A stretch of DNA of 18,104 bases from Pseudopelobacter sp964601865 (GCA_964601865.1 CAZRPI010000072.1:1-18104); one strand, 5' to 3'. Counted from the stretch's first letter, positions 1 through 7,622 are shown. Program-made: numbers and translations. Notes: generated from the sequence alone by a model not told the origin.

Positions 1-1287
1 ATAACTCGCAGCATACTCGATCAATTTGCCCGAGGCACCGTTCCGGAAACCATCCCCTCCGACCTTCCCTGTGCCGAAGAGCTCAAACATCTCGCCGAAT
101 ATCTTGTGAGGATCCAGCACTTTACCATTTCGCTGGCAAACGGCGACCTGACCGCTTCCCTCAAAGGAGTCGGCGGTCCGGTTGCGGGAAGCCTGAAATC
201 GCTCCAGGCCAGCCTGCGCCACCTGACCTGGCAGACTCGACAGATCGCCGCGGGCGATCTGAGTCAACGGGTCGACTTCATGGGGGAGTTTTCCACGGGG
301 TTTAACGCCATGGTAGTCGCCTTGTCGGAGGCGCGCTCGGAAATGGAATCGATGAACGTAAGACTCCAGGAGGAGCTTTGCCGTCAAAGAGAAATGGCAG
401 AAACTCTGAGGCATAAAGAGGAGCGTTTCCGGCTCATCGCCGAAAAAGCCAATGCGGTTATCTGGACCATAGACGCCGTCACAGGACGTTTCACCTTCGT
501 CGGGCCCCGCATTACGAAACTTCGCGGATTGACCGTCGAAGAAGCGCTTGCCGAGACCTTTGAAGAATCACTGGCTCCTGTTTCGAGACAGCGCGTTAGC
601 GAATTGATGGCCCACAAAAAAGCCCGCTTTCTGGAATCCGGGGACGCTTCGGACTTTTTTGATTGCATCGAGGTTGAACAGGTCTGCAAAGACGGCCGGA
701 TAATTCAGGTTGAAATGGTGATTTCCGCCATTACGGACAACGATGGAAACCTGAAGGAGTATCTGGGAATTTCCCGAGACATTACCGATCGCAAGGCCAT
801 GGAGAATGAACTGACCTATCTGAGCAGTCACGATTCATTGACCGGGCTGTACAACCGCGTATTCTTTGACAAAGCCCTGAATAAAATGGCCGAGAAAGAA
901 AATTTCCCGTTGAGCATTGTTGTTGCGGACCTGGATGGCCTGAAACTGATAAACGATACACTGGGACATGCGGCAGGTGACCAGCTGATCAAAAACGCAG
1001 CATCCGTCCTCCGGGCGGCTTTCCGCGCCAGCGATGCTGTCGCAAGAACAGGGGGCGACGAGTTCGTGGCATTGCTCCAGGGTACGGGGGAGGACGAGGC
1101 CGCCGGAATGCTTGAGCGCGTCCGATCATGCGAGGCTCATTTCAACCAGGCCCACCATGGCCCGCCGCTCAGAATATCATTGGGTGTCGCAACCGCACAG
1201 AGAGGCGAAGAAGTCGCGCAAGCCCTGGCGCTCGCCGACAACCGCATGTATGCCGACAAGTCCAGACGCAAACAGAAAATGGGATAG
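1..1287 (+). CDS. PAS-GGDEF sensor diguanylate cyclase (3' part, 5' end outside window)
   Basis: The frame is open from the first base, so the gene begins upstream. A GTG at 106 is in frame, but coding similarity continues before it, so I treat it as internal. The visible 428 residues show a HAMP-like helical linker (about 40-110, with the phrase AAGDLSQRV), a short coiled stretch, a PAS domain (about 140-265, ending in ISRDITDRK) and a GGDEF domain (about 270-425, starting near HDSLTGLYNR). The active-site motif GGDEF is intact at visible residues 351-355. An RASD inhibitory site (342-345) lies exactly five residues before it, so both synthesis of cyclic di-GMP and product inhibition are expected. 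No membrane segment is visible; a sensor or membrane part may lie upstream. The C-terminus is short and basic, with no EAL domain. The ligand of the PAS domain is unknown. Confidence 0.93.
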   Translation: MTRSILDQFARGTVPETIPSDLPCAEELKHLAEYLVRIQHFTISLANGDLTASLKGVGGPVAGSLKSLQASLRHLTWQTRQIAAGDLSQRVDFMGEFSTGFNAMVVALSEARSEMESMNVRLQEELCRQREMAETLRHKEERFRLIAEKANAVIWTIDAVTGRFTFVGPRITKLRGLTVEEALAETFEESLAPVSRQRVSELMAHKKARFLESGDASDFFDCIEVEQVCKDGRIIQVEMVISAITDNDGNLKEYLGISRDITDRKAMENELTYLSSHDSLTGLYNRVFFDKALNKMAEKENFPLSIVVADLDGLKLINDTLGHAAGDQLIKNAASVLRAAFRASDAVARTGGDEFVALLQGTGEDEAAGMLERVRSCEAHFNQAHHGPPLRISLGVATAQRGEEVAQALALADNRMYADKSRRKQKMG

Positions 1288-1782
1288 GACGAATGTGAAG
1301 AGCGCTCACGTCAACTCTCGATCCAGAATATCGCAACCATTCAACAGACAGTAAATGTTTTGCGAAAAGATAAAATATGCTATGTTCGCACAAAAATCTG
1401 CCGCTCACGCTGTTTTAACCCCGCAAGTCCGCCTTTTCCGAAGATTATTCCACAAGATGGACATAGGCCTAACAAGCGTCGACCACTGGGCAGACTGAAC
1501 CCCGCCACGGCACAAAGTCGGGGAACAGCCATTTCAATAGCGCCCGGTTCGCTTTCCGGCGTTGTTCTTTTCCGGCAACGTATCACCGGGAGGCGTCAAC
1601 CGAGGCTTTACGCTCAACGGGCAATTCTGCGCGCAATACGGCGGTTGGGAATCGCCGAATTTGGCCGGGACAATTGTCCGACCCTGCTGCGTTGGCAATA
1701 TGTACCATACCGCAGGAGAGAAAGTTCTGGCATCAACTGAAAGTCGATCGAGCCGGTATTCAAGGCCGACAGGGGAGGAAAT
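1288..1782. other. 495-bp intergenic region upstream of the oxidoreductase operon
   Basis: No convincing gene is seen here; the small open frames have no recognisable protein and no good ribosome site. The left part (about 1350-1390) is A+T-rich and could hold a promoter: TTTTGC at 1358-1363, 17 bases, then TATGTT at 1381-1386, which is only a weak match. The centre contains short inverted repeats: CCCCG/CGGGG (1500-1504 with 1519-1523) and CGTTG/CAACG (1560-1564 with 1576-1580). A perfect 12-bp palindrome lies at 1668-1679. If transcription starts near 1393 the operon has a leader of almost 400 nt. I could not match the region to a known riboswitch class; in particular the conserved core of the cyclic di-GMP GEMM class is not visible. 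Confidence 0.5.
1668..1679. promoter_or_regulatory. Perfect 12-bp palindrome, candidate operator
   Basis: GGACAATTGTCC is perfectly self-complementary and lies about 100 bp before the oxidoreductase start codon. Its right half contains TTGTCC, which could serve as a -35 element with AATATG 17 bases downstream, although that -10 is poor. A palindrome of this size would suit a dimeric repressor. The regulator is unknown. Confidence 0.35.
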
Positions 1783-2358
1783 GTGACAGATACAATCGAG
1801 GTCCGCTGGCATGGACGCGGCGGGCAGGGCACGGTCACGGCCTGCAAGGTCTTTGCCGACGCATGCCTCAACGGCGGACGATATGTGCAGGCGTTTCCGG
1901 AGTACGGACCTGAACGGGCGGGAGCCCCCATCAGGGCCTATAACCGGGTCAGCGGGAAGCAACTCAGGGGACACTACCCAGTGATCCGGCCGAACATTGT
2001 GGTCGCCGTGGATGCAACCCTGCTGGACAGTATCGACATCACCGAAGGAGCTCCGGACGACGCCGTTTTTATCGTCAACTGCTGCAGAGGCAGAAACGAC
2101 ATCAGGGCAGCAATCAAGGCCAGGCCGACCCAGAGGGTTTTCACCCTCGACGCCACCAGGATTTCGCTCGACACCATCGGACGCCCGATGCCCAATGCGC
2201 CCTTGATCGGCTGTCTCGCCAGGGTGTCGGGCATACTCGGCCTTCAGGCGATCCTCGATGATATCCGGATAAATTTCGGTAAAAAATTCAGTCAGAACAT
2301 CATCGAGGGCAATCTGGAAGCAACGAGAAGAGGCTTTGAGGAGGCAACGGAACAATGA
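1783..2358 (+). CDS. 2-oxoacid:ferredoxin oxidoreductase, gamma subunit
   Basis: This 191-residue protein is the gamma (domain III type) subunit of a pyruvate/2-oxoacid:ferredoxin oxidoreductase. It carries the family's N-terminal GRGGQG motif (residues 11-16) and the FPEYGPERAGAP segment (38-49), which take part in CoA binding and subunit contacts in this superfamily. The start is a GTG with a strong GGGGAGGA ribosome site four to five bases upstream; an ATG two bases earlier is out of frame and meets a stop at once. The length is usual for a separate gamma chain. The stop codon overlaps the delta-subunit start (ATGA), and the order gamma-delta-alpha-beta matches multi-subunit porGDAB-type operons. 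The cytoplasmic complex would convert a 2-oxoacid and CoA to acyl-CoA, CO2 and reduced ferredoxin. The substrate (pyruvate, branched-chain, aryl or 2-oxoglutarate) cannot be read from this subunit. Confidence 0.9.
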   Translation: MTDTIEVRWHGRGGQGTVTACKVFADACLNGGRYVQAFPEYGPERAGAPIRAYNRVSGKQLRGHYPVIRPNIVVAVDATLLDSIDITEGAPDDAVFIVNCCRGRNDIRAAIKARPTQRVFTLDATRISLDTIGRPMPNAPLIGCLARVSGILGLQAILDDIRINFGKKFSQNIIEGNLEATRRGFEEATEQ

Positions 2359-2642
2359 AAACCTGGCAAGAACTTCCTCCAGGAGCAATCATAACCGAAC
2401 CCGGCAATTCGAGAGACTTCCCCACCGGATCGTGGCGCTCCTACAGACCGGTCTGGCTCGCGGAGAACTGTGTCCAGTGCATGCTCTGCTGGATATACTG
2501 CCCTGACATGTCGGTCAAGACCAGCGACGGCAAACGGGGCGGGTTTGACTATGATTTCTGCAAGGGGTGCGGAATCTGCGCCCTGGAATGTCCCGGCAAA
2601 AAAGGGGTCAAGGCGATCGTCATGGAAGAGGGGGGCAACTGA
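2355..2642 (+). CDS. 2-oxoacid:ferredoxin oxidoreductase, delta subunit (2x[4Fe-4S] ferredoxin)
   Basis: This 95-residue ferredoxin-like subunit has two complete CxxCxxCxxxCP clusters: Cys39, 42, 45, 49 and Cys69, 72, 75, 79. It should therefore carry two [4Fe-4S] clusters that pass electrons from the beta-subunit cluster to soluble ferredoxin. The N-terminal part before the clusters, with TGSWR at residues 24-28, is typical of PorD/VorD-type delta subunits and absent from free ferredoxins. It overlaps the gamma gene by four bases (ATGA). Its TGA overlaps the alpha start by one base (TGATG), so all four subunits are probably translated in a coupled way. Its identity as the delta subunit is clear; the substrate of the complex is not. 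Confidence 0.92.
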   Translation: MKTWQELPPGAIITEPGNSRDFPTGSWRSYRPVWLAENCVQCMLCWIYCPDMSVKTSDGKRGGFDYDFCKGCGICALECPGKKGVKAIVMEEGGN

Positions 2643-3832
2643 TGACGGATATGGTAGCGTCAACCGGCAATGAGGCGATTGCCAATGCCATGCGACTGGC
2701 GAACCCGGACGTCTGCTCGGCCTACCCCATAACGCCGGCGACGGAGATCATGCACAATTTCGCCGGCTACGCGGCCAACGGCCAGGTCTCGACGGAAATG
2801 CTCCTCGCCGAAAGCGAACAGAGCGCCATCAGCGCCTGCATCGGCGCCGCGGCGGCCGGCGGCCGCGTCGTCACGGCGACATCCTCCCAGGGCCTTGCCC
2901 TGATGTGGGAGATGCTCTTTATCGCATCCGGCATGCGTCTCCCCATTGTCATGGCGGTCTGCAACAGGGCGCTTTCCCCGCCCATCAACATCGGCTGCGA
3001 CCATTCCGACACCATGGGCGCGCGCGACTGCGGCTGGATCCAGCTGTACTCCGAAAACGCCCAGGAGGCGTTCGACAACATGCTCCAGGCGTTCCGCATC
3101 GCGGAGCACGGCGATGTTCGTCTGCCGATCATGGTCTGCCTGGACGGCTTCATCACCAGCCATTCCATCGAGAGCATGAGATGGCTGGATGACGCGACGG
3201 CAAGGGCATTCGTCGGCGAATTCAGTCAGACAGCGCCGCTCCTGGATATCAGACGTCCGGTAAGCTACGGCCAGCTGGCGCTGTCCGACACCTACATGGA
3301 ATACCGCAAGGCCCACGAGCAGGTCATGTGCGGGGTCCTGCGGGTCGCGCGCCAGGTATCGGATGAGTACAGCCGGATTTCCGGACGCAGCTACGACCTG
3401 TTTGAGAGCTATCGACTCGATGACGCCGAAATCGGAATCGTGGTCATGAGCTCCGCCGCCGGAACCACCAAGGATGTCATTGACCGGTACCGTGAGAAGG
3501 GGATCAGGGCAGGCCTGCTGAAGCCGCGCCTCTACAGGCCGTTTCCCTATGACGGGATCGCTCAGGCGCTGAAACATCTCAAGGCGGTTGCCGTGCTGGA
3601 CAGGTCGGACTGCTTCGGCGGCTCTCTAGGTCCGCTGTTCCTGGATATTGTCGGGGCGCTCTCCTGCCATTCTAACAGGCCCGCCCTGATCAACAGGATC
3701 TTCGGACTGGGAGGCAGGGACTACATGCCGGACCAGTGCGAACAGGTCCTGGATGAACTGATGAACATCGCCGGGGGCGCTCCGGTCCGTTCCGTCAAGG
3801 AATACATCGGCGTAAGGGAGGCCGCATGCTGA
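2642..3832 (+). CDS. 2-oxoacid:ferredoxin oxidoreductase, alpha subunit
   Basis: Starting from the ATG that overlaps the delta stop, the product has 396 residues, the normal length for a separate alpha chain. A longer in-frame start exists at 2567 but lies inside the delta gene. The N-terminal pyrimidine-binding domain shows YPITP (28-32), the ESEQSAI region (57-63) with a glutamate in the place used for thiamine activation, and TATSSQG (78-84). A second domain, from about residue 260 (AEIGIVVMSSAAGTT) to 370, corresponds to the transketolase C-terminal-like domain II. This subunit binds thiamine diphosphate at the interface with beta and shapes the 2-oxoacid pocket. The stop overlaps the beta start by seven bases. 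The enzyme is expected to be oxygen sensitive, in line with an anaerobic host. Pyruvate, 2-oxoisovalerate, aryl-glyoxylate or 2-oxoglutarate specificity is left open. Confidence 0.92.
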   Translation: MTDMVASTGNEAIANAMRLANPDVCSAYPITPATEIMHNFAGYAANGQVSTEMLLAESEQSAISACIGAAAAGGRVVTATSSQGLALMWEMLFIASGMRLPIVMAVCNRALSPPINIGCDHSDTMGARDCGWIQLYSENAQEAFDNMLQAFRIAEHGDVRLPIMVCLDGFITSHSIESMRWLDDATARAFVGEFSQTAPLLDIRRPVSYGQLALSDTYMEYRKAHEQVMCGVLRVARQVSDEYSRISGRSYDLFESYRLDDAEIGIVVMSSAAGTTKDVIDRYREKGIRAGLLKPRLYRPFPYDGIAQALKHLKAVAVLDRSDCFGGSLGPLFLDIVGALSCHSNRPALINRIFGLGGRDYMPDQCEQVLDELMNIAGGAPVRSVKEYIGVREAAC

Positions 3833-4779
3833 AACCACTGAATCTCAGGGAACTCTCGAAACAGCCGGAACTGTTTGCGCCAGGCCATCGGATGTGCACC
3901 GGATGCGGCGCACCCATCGTGGTCAAAATGGTCATGATGGCGGCCCAGTACCCTCTGGTCGTGGCAAACGCCACGGGCTGCCTGGAAGTCTCAACCTGCA
4001 TCGCCGGTTTCACCTCATGGGAAACACCCTGGATACACAATGCGTTTGAAAACGCGGCCGCCACCATCGCCGGTGTCGAGACCATGTACCGTTCACTGAA
4101 AAAGCAGGGGAAGATCAACGACGACATCAGGTTCATAGCCTTCGGCGGCGACGGCGGAACGTCCGACATCGGTTTCCAGAGTCTCTCCGGCGCCATGGAG
4201 CGTGGTCACGACATCACCTACATCTGTTACGACAACGGCGCCTACATGAACACCGGTATTCAGCGCTCATCGGCCACCCCCTTCGGAGCCGACACCGCCA
4301 CCTGCCCGGTGGGAAGCGACAGTTGGGGCAAACCCCAGCATCGCAAGGATCTCACCAGGATAATGGCGGCCCACGGCATCCCCTATGTCGCCCAGGCGGC
4401 TCCCAGCCACTGGCTGGACCTGATGAGAAAGGTCCGCAAGGCCCTGGACATAAAGGGTCCGAAATTCATCAACATCATCGCGCCATGCAACCGGGGCTGG
4501 AGGACACGGACCGACGACGCCATCCAGATGTCCCGCCTGGCGGTGGAGACCTGCCACTGGCCCCTGTTCGAGATCGATGGGGGCTCAACCCGGATTACCT
4601 TCACCCCCAAGGAGAAAAAACCGCTCACTGAATTTCTCAAACCCCAGGGACGCTTCAAACACATGTTTGCGCCGGGCAACGAATGGATGCTGGAGGAAGC
4701 CCAGAAACAGGTGGATCTCTGCTGGGAGAGGCTCCAGAGGGAGCAGGCCGTTCACCCGGAGCACGAGAAGAGGGAATAG
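3826..4779 (+). CDS. 2-oxoacid:ferredoxin oxidoreductase, beta subunit (TPP-binding)
   Basis: This 317-residue protein is the catalytic thiamine diphosphate subunit. The Mg-TPP motif begins at GDG (108-110) and ends at the DNGAYMN segment (136-142). Four cysteines are placed as expected for the proximal [4Fe-4S] cluster: Cys24 and Cys27 in CTGCG, Cys52 in ATGCLEV, and Cys221 in APCNRGW. The phrases SWETPW and QRSSATPFGA are typical of the PorB/VorB/PadI branch. The start overlaps the alpha gene by seven bases (ATGCTGA). The gene ends the operon and is followed by a long perfect stem-loop at 4803-4845. No separate FAD/NADH subunit such as PadH is present, so ferredoxin rather than NAD is the likely acceptor. 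Substrate is undetermined. Confidence 0.93.
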   Translation: MLKPLNLRELSKQPELFAPGHRMCTGCGAPIVVKMVMMAAQYPLVVANATGCLEVSTCIAGFTSWETPWIHNAFENAAATIAGVETMYRSLKKQGKINDDIRFIAFGGDGGTSDIGFQSLSGAMERGHDITYICYDNGAYMNTGIQRSSATPFGADTATCPVGSDSWGKPQHRKDLTRIMAAHGIPYVAQAAPSHWLDLMRKVRKALDIKGPKFINIIAPCNRGWRTRTDDAIQMSRLAVETCHWPLFEIDGGSTRITFTPKEKKPLTEFLKPQGRFKHMFAPGNEWMLEEAQKQVDLCWERLQREQAVHPEHEKRE

Positions 4780-4802
4780 CCGGGCCATTTCAAATCAAGT
4801 TC

Positions 4803-4845
4803 CAGCGGAACGGGCGAAAACCTCTGGTTTTCGCCCGTTCCGCTG
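4803..4845. terminator. Perfect 20-bp stem-loop between convergent genes, likely bidirectional terminator
   Basis: The arms at 4803-4822 and 4826-4845 are perfectly complementary over 20 bp, with a three-base loop (TCT). It lies 24 bp after the beta-subunit stop and 65 bp before the stop of the convergent helicase gene. Neither side has a strong U tract, so simple rho-independent termination is plausible but not proven. A smaller 7-bp hairpin (GCAGAAA/TTTCTGC) follows at 4871-4887. Confidence 0.7.
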
Positions 4846-4909
4846 CAATGAATCGTATTATGAATCCGGAGCAGAAAATCTTTCTGCGAGAAAAACGCCG
4901 TCATCCCTA

Positions 4910-6274
4910 TTAGGCGGCGCACCCGGCTCTGCTTTCGGCGCGGCGGGTACGGTACTCGATTACCGGCTGACGTGCCTGCCCCTTTCCGGCTCGTCCCGAA
5001 CCCGGCCTGGAGGCCGCGCCCCATGATTTTTCCTGACCAGTTGATGTCTTTCCCCTGGAACCGGCTTTTCCCCGGTTTCTTCCGGCAGCGCCCCGCCCTT
5101 TTCCGGGCGCGCCGCCTCCGGACACCCTCCGCAGCACCGTAACCGGCGCAAGTCCCTCCACCTGCCGCTCCGGCAGTTTCCTGCCGATAAAACGTTCGAT
5201 CCTCTCCAGATAACTCAACTCCGAAGAAGAGACAAAAGAGATGGCGATACCAGAGGCGCCGGCGCGCCCGGTGCGGCCGATACGATGGACATAATCCTCC
5301 GCGAAGCGGGGCAGGTCGAAGTTGATGACATGGCTGATACCGCTCACATCCAGCCCCCGGGCCGCAACGTCGGTTGCAACCAGCAGGCGGATGCCCCCTC
5401 TGCGCATGCGTTCTATGGTTTTGTTGCGGGCAAACTGGTTCATATCACCATGAAGTGCGGCTGCCCTGTATCCTTCACGATTCAGTTCACGCGCCAGTTC
5501 ATCGGCATCCCGCTTGGTGGCCGAGAAGATGATCGCCCTGGTAAGACTGCTGTCGCTGACGAAATGGCGCAGCAGTTCCTTCTTGTGGCTGAGGCTGTCA
5601 GTCACGTGCAGCCGCTGTTCGATCAGTTCATGGGAAGAAGTGGGCGCCGCCAGCTCGATCCGTTGCGGGTTGCGCAGCATCTTTTCCGCCAGTTTGAGAA
5701 CGGTTTTGTCCATGGTGGCGGTGAACATCAGCGTCTGGCGCTCCGAGGGAGCAGCCGATACGATTTTTTCCATGTCCTCGCTGAACCCCATATCCAGCAT
5801 GCGGTCGGCTTCGTCCAGCACCAGCAGCTCCAGGCGGTTCAGACGGACGCTGCCCCGCTCCAGATGGTCCAGAAGCCGGCCTGGAGTGGCCACGATGATG
5901 TCAACCGGCGCTGAGAGGAGCCGCATCTGTTCACGGTAGGGCATGCCTCCCACGATGGAGCCGCAGCGTACCCGTGCGCCGCGGCCGTATGAACGCGCGG
6001 CTTCCATGACCTGGCCGGCCAGTTCGCGTGTCGGAGCCAGGACGAGAAACCGCGGTCCCTTGCCGGGAATCGACGATGGGGTGGCAAGCCTTTCCAGCGC
6101 CGGGAGCACGAAAGCGGCGGTTTTGCCGGTACCGGTCTGGGCGGTGGCGATCAGGTCGGCGCCCGACATGACCATCGGAATGGCCTGCTGCTGAATGGGA
6201 GTGGGAGTGGTGTAGCCGCGGGCAGTCAACGCCTTGAGGATGACCGGGCTCAGGTTAAGCTCTTCGAATGTCAT
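4910..6274 (-). CDS. rhlE: DEAD-box ATP-dependent RNA helicase, RhlE type
   Basis: The 454-residue protein has all DEAD-box motifs in order: Q motif (Phe3 to Gln28), AQTGTGKT (45-52), PTRELA (81-86), TPGR (130-133), DEAD (154-157), TAT (185-187, where SAT is usual), ATDVAARGLD (300-309) and HRIGRTGR (330-337). The last 70 residues (from about 384) are rich in Gly, Arg and Lys and contain no folded domain, as in RhlE-like helicases, whose basic tails bind RNA. It would unwind short RNA duplexes in ribosome assembly or RNA decay, often important in the cold. The ATG has AAGGAAC upstream as ribosome site. The gene is convergent with the oxidoreductase operon and divergent from mtnP. The exact subfamily name is less certain than the helicase identity. 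Confidence 0.93.
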   Translation of the reverse strand: MTFEELNLSPVILKALTARGYTTPTPIQQQAIPMVMSGADLIATAQTGTGKTAAFVLPALERLATPSSIPGKGPRFLVLAPTRELAGQVMEAARSYGRGARVRCGSIVGGMPYREQMRLLSAPVDIIVATPGRLLDHLERGSVRLNRLELLVLDEADRMLDMGFSEDMEKIVSAAPSERQTLMFTATMDKTVLKLAEKMLRNPQRIELAAPTSSHELIEQRLHVTDSLSHKKELLRHFVSDSSLTRAIIFSATKRDADELARELNREGYRAAALHGDMNQFARNKTIERMRRGGIRLLVATDVAARGLDVSGISHVINFDLPRFAEDYVHRIGRTGRAGASGIAISFVSSSELSYLERIERFIGRKLPERQVEGLAPVTVLRRVSGGGAPGKGRGAAGRNRGKAGSRGKTSTGQEKSWGAASRPGSGRAGKGQARQPVIEYRTRRAESRAGCAA

Positions 6275-6322
6275 GCAAGTTCCTTTATTGGGTGGTGTTG
6301 GGTAAATAACGCCACGAGCGCT

Positions 6323-6340
6323 GGATCAACCGGATGATCC
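6323..6340. repeat. 18-bp near-perfect palindrome upstream of the helicase gene
   Basis: GGATCA-A-CCGG-A-TGATCC is symmetric except for one A/A pair. It lies about 50 bp upstream of the helicase start on the minus strand, where it could be an operator or a hairpin in the mRNA leader. DEAD-box helicase genes are often controlled through their leaders, but no regulator can be named. Confidence 0.35.
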
Positions 6341-6506
6341 GCGGTGCGGAGGCAGCAGCGCACATGCAGGCTGTGCAATACGGGACGCGCTCAGATTATG
6401 GTCATGAAACGCGTTCCGGTACAGATCTTCGCCTGCCAAAAGTACTGCCAAGTTCTGATTAAGAGGGATTGGATCAGAGAGGTCTCGGTAAGCGATGATA
6501 CGGGAA

Positions 6507-6530
6507 AACAGCGGACACCTTACCGCTGTT
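6507..6530. repeat. 8-bp inverted repeat (hairpin) in the divergent region
   Basis: AACAGCGG and CCGCTGTT form a perfect 8-bp stem around an 8-base loop. A competing pairing, ACACC with GGTGT (6515-6519 with 6532-6536), overlaps it, so two alternative hairpins are possible. No U tract follows, so a simple terminator is unlikely. Confidence 0.3.
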
Positions 6531-6655
6531 CGGTGTGACAGTCCGTTTCATATGATAGAGACCCTTTCCGCCGAAAGCAAGCATTAAATTTGTCCGGAAT
6601 ACCGCAAACGACGTCCATGTGCCCGTCCGAGGGGAGCGTGACCGGAAAATAACTG

Positions 6656-6684
6656 TTGTGCTTTACAGCCGAAACCCGTAAAGT
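6656..6684 (+). promoter_or_regulatory. Possible sigma70 promoter of mtnP
   Basis: TTGTGC (6656-6661) and TAAAGT (6679-6684) are separated by 17 bases and would start transcription near 6691, about 65 bases before the GTG start of mtnP. The hexamers match the consensus only partly, so the call is tentative. Confidence 0.3.
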
Positions 6685-6755
6685 TCGTACCTGATTTCAC
6701 GTGCCGTGCGCCTCACCGGCTCAGCATGGGAATGTCCGTAAGGAAAGGAATAGAT

Positions 6756-7622
6756 GTGGCAGCCATGAATGCGATTGGAGTTATCGGCGGCAGCGGGTTG
6801 TACGAAATGGAGGGACTGGAAGACGTGAGACGGGTCAACCTGGAAACCCCGTTCGGCCTCCCTTCCGACGAATACGTGACCGGCACGCTGCACGGCATAC
6901 CCATGGTGTTCCTGCCACGCCACGGCCGCGGACACCGTCTGCTCCCTTCGGAGGTCAACTACCGCGCCAACATCCATGGCATGAAGCAGTTGGGGGTGGG
7001 ACGGATCATCTCCGTTTCCGCGGTGGGGAGCCTGAGGGAAGAAATCGCACCCGGCCATATCGTGATTCCGGACCAGTTCATCGATCGCACCAAAGGGATT
7101 CGGAGGGACTCCTTTTTCGGCGAAGGTATCGTCGCCCACGCAGGCTTTGCCGATCCGGTCTGTCACACCCTGTCCGATATCCTTTTCCAGGCGGCCGTCG
7201 AAGCCGGCGCCAGGGTCCACAGAGGCGGCGTGTACATCTGCATGGAAGGACCGGCCTTTTCCACCAGGGCCGAATCCTTCAGCTATCGCGACCTGGATGC
7301 ATCAATCATCGGCATGACCAATCTGACCGAAGCCAAGCTGGCCCGAGAGGCGGAGATCTGCTACGGCGTCATCGCGCTCTCCACGGATTACGACTGCTGG
7401 CACGAAACCCATGAGGATGTGACGATTGAGGCGGTTCTGGCAATCATTCACCAGAACGTGACCACGGCCAAGAGCATTATCCGCCATGCCGTATCCAAAA
7501 TTGCAGCCGAGCGGCAATGCGCCTGCGCCACCGCCATGCAGTACGCCATAATTACCGACAGATCCGTGATTCCGGAAGGCACCAGGCGGAAACTTGATCT
7601 TATTGTCGGTAAGTACCTATAA
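6756..7622 (+). CDS. mtnP: S-methyl-5'-thioadenosine phosphorylase
   Basis: The enzyme splits methylthioadenosine with phosphate into adenine and 5-methylthioribose-1-phosphate in the cytoplasm. It shows the family's N-terminal GGSGLY phosphate-binding loop (residues 11-16), the RHGRGH segment, the VSAVGSL strand, MEGPAFSTRAE (163-173) and TDYDCWHE, whose Asp211 and Asp213 correspond to the purine-binding acidic residues. I chose GTG 6756 because AGGAAAGGA at 6741-6749 lies six bases before it. An upstream ATG at 6726 and a downstream ATG at 6765 lack such a site. This gives 288 residues, normal for the family. One variation is Thr in place of the usual Pro in the segment before EAKLAREAE. 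A PfkB kinase follows after 60 bp, probably in the same transcript; no mtnA or other methionine-salvage gene is nearby. Confidence 0.93.
   Translation: MAAMNAIGVIGGSGLYEMEGLEDVRRVNLETPFGLPSDEYVTGTLHGIPMVFLPRHGRGHRLLPSEVNYRANIHGMKQLGVGRIISVSAVGSLREEIAPGHIVIPDQFIDRTKGIRRDSFFGEGIVAHAGFADPVCHTLSDILFQAAVEAGARVHRGGVYICMEGPAFSTRAESFSYRDLDASIIGMTNLTEAKLAREAEICYGVIALSTDYDCWHETHEDVTIEAVLAIIHQNVTTAKSIIRHAVSKIAAERQCACATAMQYAIITDRSVIPEGTRRKLDLIVGKYL

Larger units (their letters stand above)
6275..6755. other. 481-bp divergent intergenic region between helicase and mtnP
   Basis: The region holds the leaders and promoters of two divergent genes and no convincing gene. A 64-codon frame at 6344-6538 has no ribosome site or recognisable product. 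Structural elements seen are a near-perfect 18-bp palindrome at 6323-6340, an inverted repeat TCTGAT/ATCAGA around 6453-6478, and an 8-bp hairpin at 6507-6530. A plausible promoter for mtnP lies at 6656-6684. No tRNA-like or known riboswitch pattern was recognised. Confidence 0.5.

Noticed and set aside
1288..1782. Possible cyclic di-GMP or cGAMP (GEMM) riboswitch, considered because such switches are common in Geobacter
   Set aside because: The conserved core with its GGGACGCAAAGC-type segment is not present.
1360..1786. Overlapping open frames of 126 and 74 codons before the oxidoreductase operon
   Set aside because: Neither product has a recognisable domain or a ribosome site, and composition is arginine-rich as in out-of-frame GC-rich DNA. 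The 74-codon frame only ends at the ATGTGA overlapping the real GTG start.
2660..3577. 305-codon open frame antisense to the alpha subunit
   Set aside because: The sense strand encodes an unmistakable oxidoreductase alpha chain; the antisense product has no domain and is a GC-driven shadow.
6344..6538. 64-codon frame in the helicase-mtnP gap
   Set aside because: No ribosome site, no recognisable product, and it covers the inverted repeats.
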